Source: Plutella xylostella (Eukaryota > Arthropoda > Insecta > Lepidoptera > Plutellidae). Taken from it: 64,000 bases of DNA. A program made the position numbers and the translations under genes. The stretch lies in assembly GCF_932276165.1 (NCBI RefSeq), contig NC_063984.1:3355501-3419500 (forward strand). Reading direction: 5' to 3'. Below, piece after piece: positions 54,653 through 64,000 of the stretch; the stretch's first letter is position 1; the number at the start of each line of letters is the position of its first letter. The notes beneath the pieces are model-generated. The model was not told the origin of the DNA, did not search any database, and was given only the letters and a program-made list of their open reading frames with translations.

Positions 54653-56230
54653 GTATCGTTAAATAAATGACAATGGGCGTTTTGGGACCTATGTCCAATA
54701 AAGATGAGACATACATCGTTGGATAGCTCTTTTCAAGTAAGCAAAAAAGTATTATGACGAGAAATCCGTATCAGTTGTCCATTTTGAAATATATTCGTCG
54801 GAAGGAAGTATTTTTCTATGGCATTGCACTCTCTCTCCTGATGACAGTTAGGGCATAATACACGTAAACACGTATTATTGAAATTGGATAAATTACTGTC
54901 AACTGGTTTTATTTACTGAGAAAATAAACAAATATAATATTATATGAATGATGATCATTTTGTTATAAAAATTAAAAATGAATGTGAAAAACTAACAAAA
55001 ACATTAAAATTACAGAAATAAAATATAAAAACTTTCAAGGTACGGTTATTCTAATTGGACAGTAAATCAAGAAAAGCGCTTCCGTTATTCATATTCTGCA
55101 AAAAAATACCTTTTCAACGACGTATCAGCGTATCATATATTTGTGCCCATCATTATTTTTGTTCTAAAATCGTGTAAAGTACCTACCTAATTAGGTAGTG
55201 TGATTATTATACATATAGGGAATCATCAGCCTCATCAGGCAAGCGAAACACGGAATGATCGAATAAGTAAATTATATAGACAAGTAAATTAACTTGGGTT
55301 GGGATCAATGACCTCGCCTAAAAGGACTATTAGGAGCCTACCTATAGGTACTTAAGTACTTAAGATGTCGCGGAATTGAAATCGAATCACGGACGGAATA
55401 CAAATGAACTCGCAATCTGCTGAACAAACTCCGAAAGTCCAAACTGTTCGTCGAAGCCTACTTTACAGCAGAGTAGGTCGCCGTTATTATTTTAAATTAT
55501 ACCTACCCCAGATACCGATGTCATTACTGAAAATAGGTTGAACATTCGGCAATTTTTTACATAAACTGCCCTCACCCAGTTACATAAACTTTTAGTAGAA
55601 AAGGAAAACCTATTATTTTGTATTATTTCCAGTCTAGTTATTACTCTGCCCTAAATTTTACTCAATTTGTGTTATTGCTGATGAAAAGCCGGGTAGTACC
55701 TAAGTACTTACGAAAGTAATTGAACACCAACTTTAAGTAAGTACCTGTACTAACATTAATCCATTACGAAGTAGGTTGATTATTTCCTTCGTCAACGTGG
55801 TTAAAAATAGAAACATTTCCAATCGGATGTCATGCGATAATCTGTTAAATTCCTAATAATATGGGACACCCGAAAGGTATATTTAGATTTAATTGATGAA
55901 AGTCTAGAGAGATCAGAGATATCATTCATTCAATTCAAAGATCAATTGTCTTAAAACACACACAATATAAAGGTAAAGATAAGCTCTGAATCATATATTT
56001 CCTCACGAAATCCTGAAATTTTGAACTATTTAACATTAGGTACGTACCTGCCTACTTGAAAATGTAATAAGTAATTAAAAAGTTTCTTGTTTATCTATTA
56101 GTCAATCGGCATAATTATGTATTATTATAACTTGTAACTAGAACTAGATTGAGATGCAAAACCTTTGTCCATACGCCAAATATATTGTTAAATATTTTTA
56201 ATAGTTTTTTTATAGATGCATTATTCATAA
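54653..56230. other. Gene-free A+T-rich DNA upstream of the bHLH gene
   Basis: No exon, RNA gene or structured repeat is recognised; GTACCTACTTA-type words are frequent. Confidence 0.4.
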
Positions 56231-56600
56231 AGCAATAACCAAAAGCGTCGCTAACAATGTCCGGCGTCGCTGCACCGAGAGTCGCGAGTCGAGCGATAAA
56301 TCACAATCGAATCGCAGAACAATGCTCCGCGCGAGATCTCGGGAGGGGTGCGCGCCCTAGCTGCGTGGAGCTGCGGCCACCCCTGTCCTCCACCCTCTCC
56401 AACCCTTAACACGAGCGTCATTAGGTTCAAATTGAAACGTACAACTACATGAAAAAGTTTGCTCATCTGAATCCCAATCGATCTGCTTCCCCGAGCACAA
56501 CACACGCCGACCACCAGTCTCGGGCTGCGAGCGTGGCCGCGAGCGGCTTTTTCATTTTCCTAGTGTTTTCTGAGTGATGTGCTAGTGTTTTGGTCCTAAG
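56231..56600 (+). promoter_or_regulatory. Probable promoter and 5' UTR region of the Oli-like gene
   Basis: The G+C content rises sharply (GCGCGAGATCTCGGGAGGGG, CGAGCGTGGCCGCGAGCGGC) directly ahead of the start codon. No TATA box at a convincing distance is visible, and the exact start site cannot be set. Confidence 0.45.
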
Positions 56601-59158
56601 ATGGAGGGGCGGAGGTCCTGGGATGGTGTGCCTTTGGGGGAGGCTCATTCTCCGCCTCAGTCGGTGCCGGGGCGGCGGACGCCGCTGGGCGCCGTGGGGC
56701 TGGGCGGGTTCTACATGCAGGGCGGGCAGCCTCCGCCCCAGCACTGCTACCCGACGGACGAGAACCAGCCGGAGCCCGGCACTAGCTACGGACAAAGGTA
56801 AAAACAGCTGTTTTTGACTCTGATGCATAGTAGCACGCATGCGCAGAGCGGCGAGGCTGGATGCTGGGCTAGATTTTATGTTATTTGATTATATGCAAAT
56901 ATGAGATGCTTTAATGTTCTATGATGAACAAAAGACAGACAGAACAATAGACCACTTTCAATTTGAAAACCCTATAAGAATCATACGAGTACTATTAGCA
57001 TCAGGGTGGACTACTAATGCCGACCGCTGTACATTTTTTAAATCCAGAGTCATTATAAGTCTGAATGTAATCTAATAACGTTGCCCACATGAACATAAGG
57101 CCACAAACAACGTCAACAGTACTCTGGAGGGTACAGGGATGGAGTGACCATCTGTGCACAATGAGACAAAAGCTTTCCACCCCTAACCTAACCCTAAGTA
57201 TTTTGTTCGCAATCACGATGATTTTCGCTGTTGCCAGAGATATATTCGATTGTGATTTGTAGATGTGGCTTTAGAATAATAACACTTATAAATAATGATA
57301 AACCAAAATCATTATTCAATTAATTTATCAGATTTTAAAAATCGTTCCTTTTCAATCAATTTACTTTCGAATGTACTTTGACTGTGTTAAATTTTTCTTT
57401 CACATGTATTTCAGTTTGTTGGTTTATTCAGCTGCTTTCGGATCAATGACTTGGAAATTCTCGCTTAAACACTATACTTTCCATAACTCTACATTAAAAA
57501 CAATCAAATCTACTAACAATCGTTATAGATCGCTATGAAAAAAAACGGGGGTAGAGACGGCCGTTTGCACTTGTCACGCACCACTGGTTCATAGGTCCTT
57601 GTCAAATTGAATCACCATGAGGGCAGATCAGGGGCAGATTCGTTTCGATGACGACACGACGTGTGAAACAGTCCTCCCTATGTTCAAAAATAACTAAGTA
57701 TTTATACATAAATTTTAGTCTGATTACTAAGTAATATACTATGTTCCTCTGGGAAGACTCTTACGGGAGGATTATTTAAGTAGTCAATTAAAAAAGTTTT
57801 TTCTTTTCATTCCAGTGGGTCCATGGGAGATGGCAAATCAAAACAGAAGATGCGTCAAGGAAAAACTGTCCGACTGAACATAAACGCACGGGAACGAAGA
57901 AGAATGCATGACTTGGTAAGATTCTTATTCTTATTGGATAAAACATTGAGTATGAATGGTCACCCGAGTCCGCGTTGTTCTATGGGATAAAATGATTAAG
58001 TACTTTTTCTAATAGATACCATTTACCTACTACAGTACTACAAATACACACAACATAAGTATAGCAATAATAAGACAGCAGTTGTTGGACCGAGTCTAGT
58101 ATGAAGTTCCTTGCTGGACATACTCATCCACCCATGGAAGTAGACTATACTTCGATGCATCCACCAATAAATAATAGACCTAAAGGGCCTTACCCTTACC
58201 ACAAAAAGTAAGACAGTATTTAACAGGAGTTTCGCGCTGTCAAACGCCTACAAAATCTGTCAGACTTCGTTTTAAACACTTGTTAAACAGTGTTTAAAGT
58301 TTTTTGTGGTAGCACAGAAACAGTCTTGAGAATCTAGATCGTCTTCATAATTCACAGCAGAAAACAATATGTATTGCCTTATTTAGTCTGTAGATAAATA
58401 CTAATTTTGAATCATGACTCAAATGACGTACCGACTGAAAATCGTAGCCAAATGTCTCGTTAAACATGCATAATATTTTAGCGACTTTGTAGCAACAATT
58501 TGCAATGTGATCTATTATGACTGTTTCCAGAATGACGCACTGGACGAGCTGCGCGGCGTGATCCCCTACGCTCACTCACCGTCCGTCAGGAAGCTGTCCA
58601 AGATCGCCACCTTACTGCTCGCCAAAAACTACATTCTCATGCAGGCCAGCGCATTGGAGGAGCTGAGGAGGTATGACGTAGACAAGTCCGTCTAGCGACG
58701 TATTATGCCGTCGTCGGCTGACGTAAACGATGCATTTTCCTCATAATTTCGTTGCTGTTGCAAAACTGTTAGTTATTATTAGGAACTCATTTGCTCGTCA
58801 TGTGCATTTCACATCGCCTTTTAAGGTTTCCCTAGGAAAATGATTTCTAACGATCGCATGGAATTTTAGCAACACACGCAATGGGTTAAGTAACCCATTT
58901 CAATCCCTAAGTTTACATGCGACTATTCTTCAGTCCACAAAAGTATTGCTGGGTTAATAACATGTACCTATCTGAATATTGAAACTAACACAGACTCCTC
59001 AACGTTTCAGACTGGTCGCCTACCTGCAAGGCACGGCCACAGCCGCCGGCATCGTTCCTCCCGCTGGGTTCGACCTGGCCGGGTTCCCCGCCGCCGCCAA
59101 GTTCCTGCAGTCAGGCCCCTCCGCCGCGCCCCCGCCGCCCCCCGAGCCCCCCTCTTGA
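56601..59158 (+). CDS. bHLH transcription factor, Oli/BHLHE22-23 group (four exons)
   Basis: Exons 56601-56797, 57816-57915, 58531-58670 and 59011-59158 join in phase to 194 aa. The bHLH runs from about residue 85 to 140: basic region NINARERRRMHDL (87-99) with the DNA-contacting Glu92, helix 1 NDALDELRGVIPYA, loop SPSVRKLSK, and helix 2 KIATLLLAKNYILMQASAL, continued by EELRRLVAYL. This matches insect Oli and vertebrate BHLHE22/23 proteins almost throughout. Flanks are low-complexity: a Gly/Pro-rich N-terminus and an Ala/Pro C-terminus ending PPPPPEPPS. Relatives bind E-boxes (CANNTG), usually as repressors, and act in neurons; that role is inferred from family. The intron after Leu99 splits the basic region from helix 1. 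ATG 56601 sits in AAGATGG, a fair Kozak context. If intron 3 were retained, five residues and a stop would follow Arg146. Confidence 0.9.
58197..58311. mobile_element. Small MITE in intron 2 of the Oli-like gene
   Basis: The ends TACCACAAAAAGTAAGACAG and the inverse of TACCACAAAAAACTTTAAAC enclose about 115 bp. The inner parts also pair (GTATTTAACAGG against CTTGTTAAACAGTG). Related to 38491-38557. It is non-coding. Confidence 0.55.
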
Positions 59159-59356
59159 GACGCACTTATCAAGCTGGAACCGCCCATGGGCTGAACACCA
59201 TGCCTTAACGTAGTAAGATGCGATGGATATCTTAAGGATATCAAGCAAGGGCAAGCGAAAATATTAAGAATAATTTGACACTCGATCAATCTCGACTAGA
59301 CTAGACTAATCTAAGCATTTCAAATCTTTCTGTATGAAATTTGTGTCGTAGAACAC

Positions 59357-59362
59357 AATAAA
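59357..59362 (+). promoter_or_regulatory. Polyadenylation signal of the Oli-like gene
   Basis: AATAAA about 200 bp after the TGA at 59156-59158; the first such signal after the stop codon. Confidence 0.55.
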
Positions 59363-59966
59363 GCGTGGCAAGGCATCGACCTCTTTCTTAAATTAAGTAA
59401 TACGTATGTAGTAGTTATTTTGGTTAATTAGATTATAGAATCCGACAACATAAAATAATCTCAATTATTAACCCTGAAAGTGGAAGAATCTAATTGATGA
59501 TGGGCGCTCAACTCTCGGTTTAGTGATTTCTTCAACTATTACTAATATATTATATTCAAGGTGTACTTAACTGTAGTAGTGTACATTCCATTATTTATTT
59601 AGGATAACGTTTTCTGTCCAGTCTACTAAGTAAAGCTAAATTATTGTATAAGTATAACTTTTTATTGATTAATATCTAGGTTATGAATATCATCCATCTG
59701 ACAAAATATTTACCTAGATGCGTTTCACATACGTACGTGTACAATGTACAATGTACAATACATACTTATATACGTTAAAAGTAAATAAATTGTGGTTTCA
59801 TTAATTTATATAAGGGTTTCAGTTTCCAGCAGCCTATTTTCAGCTAGCCCTATAGGTAGCTAGCTCTATAAAATGTAAGAAGTACCTACTACAATTTGAC
59901 GACATCGCTTTTTAGTACAATGTCTGGCGGCTTACCCACTTATTCACAAAAAAGTTACTCCAGTCC
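59363..59966. other. A+T-rich downstream flank of the Oli-like gene
   Basis: No further exon or structured repeat is recognised. Confidence 0.4.
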
Positions 59967-60045
59967 AGTAACTACTCTATATGAACGAAAAACGAACTAA
60001 CGGGAGCTGTCGTGCAATCGGCACGTTTAATACAACAAGATTATA
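59967..60045. mobile_element. Short inverted-repeat element, family A, copy 8, partial
   Basis: It contains ACTACTCTATATGAACGAAA, ACGAACTAACGGGAGCTGTC and the family word GCAATCGGCACGTTTAAT. The G-rich outer ends are lost. Confidence 0.5.
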
Positions 60046-60247
60046 AAGTACTAAAATTATATATAAGTAGCAGATAATAATTATGTAAGTTTAGTTTGTA
60101 AGTTAGAATAAGTATTAGTTTTAAATTCGTCCGAGAAAGTAAATCATTGCACATGAGAATATACATAACTAGTCATTAACATAAGAAGTGCTTGAAATAT
60201 TTTTGAGTTTAGTTGAAATAAGCTACAATTTCAGCAGAGCATTCACT

Positions 60248-60306
60248 TAAGTATACCATAGAATAACGAGTACTAGTACTGTACTTGTTATTCTATGCTT
60301 ATACTT
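60248..60306. repeat. Palindromic repeat with CCATAGAATAACGAGTAC arms, copy 2
   Basis: AAGTATACCATAGAATAACG pairs with the inverse GTTATTCTATGCTTATACTT. The centre TACTAGTACTGTAC is almost that of the copy at 51683-51750, 8.5 kb away on the other side of the bHLH gene. Confidence 0.65.
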
Positions 60307-61780
60307 ATTGTAACTTATTACACTCACAAGAAGTAGAATGTATCTTTGAAAAGTTATTAACGTTGATACAAAGAATCTGTGGCTGAAGTTTTCAGGAGCT
60401 TTTACGCCCTGTATAAGTTTTTTTCTAAATAATTTCAAAGCTGTAGTAAACTAGACTACATATTTTATATGAAACTGTATAAGTATTTTATTGTTTTTTT
60501 AACCGTAGCTTCTATAAATTATGGGATTCTAATGTGCAATGGAGTTACAAATGAAAGGACGAACTGTGAATGAACGTGCCAAAGTAATTAGGAAAGCTCT
60601 GTTTTGAGTATATTATATTTATTTACAAACTTTTAGATAATTATGTAGATATTGCAGAATCTAAAATGATAAGAAGTTACCTTTAGACAAAAAACTTAAA
60701 TGTGTTTTAAAGGTAGGTTTTAAATATACGTAAGGAAGTAATTATTTCGACTCGAGATGATAAGCCAAAGTAAAAATGTGATTGTTGTTAGCAATAACTT
60801 TTAATTTTAACTAGAATTGACAGGATTATTGTGAAACCGTAATAAATAATCTCTTTCAGATCACGTGTTTTTGTTGTTGTCGACTCAATTATAATTCGAA
60901 AACTAAAAAAAAGCATTACCCGGCCTGTCCCAAGGCGATTTGGACTCGACCACAATGGGTTCCAGTTCCATCAGATTAAATATTTTGCACGTCCAGCTTT
61001 GGAAAAATTGGTGTAAAATTAGTATTTCATTACAAGAATAATTACTTATTATGTTTTGAAATTATAAAAGAGAATGGCCAAATCTGACCCGCTTTGCAGC
61101 CACTAACCAAACCTATTTTTATTCAGTGATAAAGGTGTCCTAAATAAGGGAAAATATTTTAAAAAAACTAAACCACGTTTAAAAACAATACTTAGTTCGT
61201 GGGAAACGTCTAGTACAGTACAAAGACTTGATCTTTCAGCAGCACCTATATCTTCGTTCTACCATGTCTCATAATAATAAAGTTTACAACATGATATACC
61301 TACTGTAATCATGGGCTACAAATACAGTATAGAGATTTGAAGAAGGTTCTTTTGATATAGTAGCGGCACCTATTGTAATACATTGAAACTAACTAACAGT
61401 CGGTTAACAACGAACACTATTATAACTAAACCACATCCACAAAGAATCATGCAAACGGAACTACGACGAAAGGCAATGTTATATTTACAAAAAAAGAAAA
61501 GTAATATTAATCAACTTCTTAAACCCATGGTCCTTCAGTTCATGGTATCTTACATTTTCAGAACTTTACTCGACTATCGTTACTGTGTAGTTCGTAAGAG
61601 TTAAGTATAGATGGTGCTATTACACGTATTCTCATGTTTGTCAAAAGTACAGTAGGAAAGAAGCTAATAATTTTGCATTTATTTGGCCACCCATTGTGCC
61701 TACCATCTGAACTTGAGACACATTATAAACACTGACAAGAGGCTGACAAATTACTTATAAATATGTCAAATTGAATTGTC
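60307..61780. other. Gene-free A+T-rich DNA
   Basis: No exon, RNA gene or structured repeat is recognised. The 73-codon frame at 61383-61604 has no known motif. Confidence 0.4.
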
Positions 61781-61968
61781 AAACACCCGCTAGACGTAGA
61801 GTTAAATTTTATGAATGATAACTCTGTTTGTTCTTTGTATTTTTTCCCTTTGAGGATTAGCATATTTTTTTTTATTTTATGTATTTTTATTATGTATATG
61901 TATAAATGTACGTATACCAGAAGAATAATAATATTATCAATAAAATTTAACCACGTCTAGCGGGTGTT
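61781..61968. mobile_element. MITE with AAACACCCGCTAGACGT ends
   Basis: The left arm 61781-61813 (AAACACCCGCTAGACGTAGA onward) and the right arm 61938-61968 are inverted copies of about 32 bp with two or three differences, 188 bp overall. No clear target duplication. Confidence 0.7.
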
Positions 61969-63202
61969 TAGAACGCAAAAGAAATAGAGCACACTAAAAA
62001 GTCTAACTTACTTAGATAGACAATTAGTATGCAGGTACCTATCTATTTTCATTAATAATAAGTATTTTTGTTGTTGTAAAAAAACACTTTTGTATCTGTT
62101 AACTGGGTTGACTGTACCATCCAACATATACCTACCTACTACCGTTAGGTCACAGCACTTATAATGATTGCAACGTCTATACTAGACATACCTACACCAC
62201 GGTTCACGAGAATGCTTATAGTGGGCATATCATTTTAATGTGAGTATAATAGGTAGATATAGACCTAGTTTACGTGGCTGGTTCGAGTGCCTTTTCCCCC
62301 TAATACTCATTTTTATTTCAGTGATAACGCCCTGTCCTAGTTCTTATTTTTGATTTTTTTCCTAGAAGAAAGTGTTTAGAATGACGAGTTATATCACCTC
62401 CTATAGGCAAGATTTTGACTAAAGGGACATCCTGTATACTTAATATTGATTCTACCTAAACCACAATCATGTCCCTTTTTAGAGAGTGCTTATAGCCCAT
62501 ACACATGAACTCCGCGAAAGTCTGTTTTGAAATTGTCTGAGTATTTATGATTGCAGTTTTACTTGTAATCGATACGTTAGGCAACTTAGGCATTATGTAA
62601 GTTAATCTAGATCTACTCAGACCCTACCAACAGCAATTAAATTCCTAAATAGTCAAATCCAGGAATATTGCATTATCACCGTAATTCTTAATTGAATGTA
62701 AGTTGCAGTTCGGATTTATAATTAAAAAAAAACGCAAAGGGGTGTGCAGCTTTGCGTCTATCTAGATATTTAGGTAAGTACCTACGTAGGTATATTAAAC
62801 AAAAAGTTTCTAGACAACCGTCAGCAGAAACTACCTACTTAGAATGTACAAAATGTACCCACACACAGATCATTTTGATAGCCATATACATAATAAATGG
62901 TTATGGAAAATATTTTCATTTTCAGTTTTCAGCTTGAATAATGCCAGCGCAACTTATCTGTATGTTATCAAGTTAAGGCTAGGTTGAATGTTATCACGCC
63001 TACCTAAAGATAGCAGCAGATTATATTAAATAATGTACTTAACTACCCAACTATTCATTATTGTGACCACATCAAAAAAACGACGTTATAACTACTTATC
63101 GAAAATATTGCATCTCGGTACTCATAAACTGCTGGCCATTGACATAGGTCATAGAAGGATAGATGCGGCAGCAGCCTGAATCTCGAAGAAGAATAAGTAT
63201 AC
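61969..63202. other. Gene-free A+T-rich DNA
   Basis: No exon or structured repeat is recognised. Confidence 0.4.
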
Positions 63203-63382
63203 CTAAAGTCTGTTTTTTTTTTATCTCAGATACTAAATGGACAGATTCTGAACGGTTCATCATCAGTCGATTGTCCCGCGATTAAGTAACGTATCGTTCT
63301 ATTGGCGGGACAATCGACTGATGATGAACCGTTCAGAATCTGCCAACTTAGTACCTATCTGAGATTAAAAAATAGACTTTAG
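63203..63382. mobile_element. Long-armed palindromic MITE
   Basis: Arms of about 75 bp (CTAAAGTCTGTTTTT onward; inner part GAACGGTTCATCATCAGTCG) are inverted copies with few differences around a centre of about 26 bp, 180 bp overall. Transcripts through it would form a long RNA hairpin. Confidence 0.75.
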
Positions 63383-64000
63383 ATACTTATTCACATTAAA
63401 CATGTAATGTCTACCAAGGAATGAATATTGGAATGTATAGATCGTATTTGAAACGACAAATGATATTACATTGAGTGGAAAATAGTGTAAGTAAATCTAA
63501 AGTTAGCCTTCGGTGACCTTTCGTGGTACCATACTCAGGTAGGTACAATATAAATACGTACGTATAGTAGTTACCTTGCTATCGTACCTACACAACTATA
63601 AATAGTATGTAAAAAGTAAGGTGGTGGAAGGCAGTGCCACTATCAAACTTTTCCTGCTAACTATTATTTACCCAAGATAATCCATTGGCTACAGACGTGT
63701 AAAAAATCAGACCAGCGCCTGATGTACGAGTCTATCCCCCCGGGCCAAGTGCCAGGGTTGAGACAACCTGATGCTTCACCGTCATGGTTACCTCTGTATT
63801 TAAAAAACGACCGGGAATAAACAGGTGTTATAAGTTTGAGTGATTTTTGTCTGTCAATATCGAAGGTATTACCATCATCATCAGCCCGTAATCCACGTTT
63901 GTATTGTATGGGGAGATTGAGTGCTGGGTAGACCACTAAATTCGTTTGTATTTTTATTTTAAATGAGTCTGGCTTGGCTACTCTTATATCATAATTATTG
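63383..64000. other. Gene-free DNA at the window end
   Basis: It contains a short ATCATCATCAGCCCGTAATC stretch at about 63871, similar to the motif in the element at 1.3 kb. Nothing else is recognised. Confidence 0.4.

Noticed and set aside
56463..56840. 125-codon minus-strand frame over the first bHLH exon
   Set aside because: Antisense shadow of a G+C-rich exon; Arg/Pro/His-rich without motif.

Overview
The window looks like nuclear DNA of an insect, most probably a moth or butterfly (Lepidoptera). It is A+T-rich, has intron-bearing genes with GT-AG junctions, is strewn with the GTAGGTACCTAC-type words common in lepidopteran non-coding DNA, and is full of Daphne- and RTE-type LINEs, a tRNA-derived SINE and short inverted-repeat elements. 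It is not bacterial or viral, and there is no operon structure, rRNA gene or CRISPR array.

Two host genes can be reconstructed, both on the + strand. (1) A Ras-like small GTPase of the RASL11/RERG group: a likely TATA promoter and 5' non-coding exon at 32301-32563, an 8.4-kb first intron, and six coding exons between 41032 and 46824 (235 aa). (2) A four-exon bHLH transcription factor of the Oli/BHLHE22-23 group, 56601-59158 (194 aa). A second TATA-plus-splice-donor arrangement at 27740-27857 may be another first exon, perhaps of the GTPase gene.

Layout. 1-4.4 kb: short inverted-repeat elements (one family recurs at least eight times in the window) and a 5'-truncated reverse transcriptase on the - strand. 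About 4.7-9.1 kb: a nearly complete Daphne-like LINE with two uninterrupted ORFs. 9531-14374: a 4.84-kb element with 37-bp terminal inverted repeats. It carries two foldback-like modules in which a G+C-rich repeat core (about 150-bp period) is flanked on both sides by inverted arms of degenerate repeats phased at 15-16 bp. 14.4-15.7 kb: a truncated Daphne-like element. 16.5-19.2 kb: a nest of DNA-transposon remnants with a THAP-domain relic. 20-26 kb: a LINE tail, a SINE with 13-bp target-site duplications, a piggyBac-type MITE and a 5'-truncated RTE element with perfect 18-bp duplications. 27.9-29.8 kb: a TIR element with repeated GTGTCAATAATTGG words. 32-47 kb: the GTPase gene with MITEs and a SINE in its introns. 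47.6-49 kb: a recent RTE insertion. 49.66-50.88 kb: a miniature LTR element with identical LTRs. 51-54.7 kb: nested palindromic elements. 56.6-59.2 kb: the bHLH gene. 59.4-64 kb: gene-free DNA with four short inverted-repeat elements.

The host genes show no evident functional link. The window's main interest is the mobile DNA, above all the two phased-repeat modules at 10.26-12.85 kb, which I cannot assign to a described class. All comparisons were made by eye; family assignments rest on recognised motifs and not on database searches.
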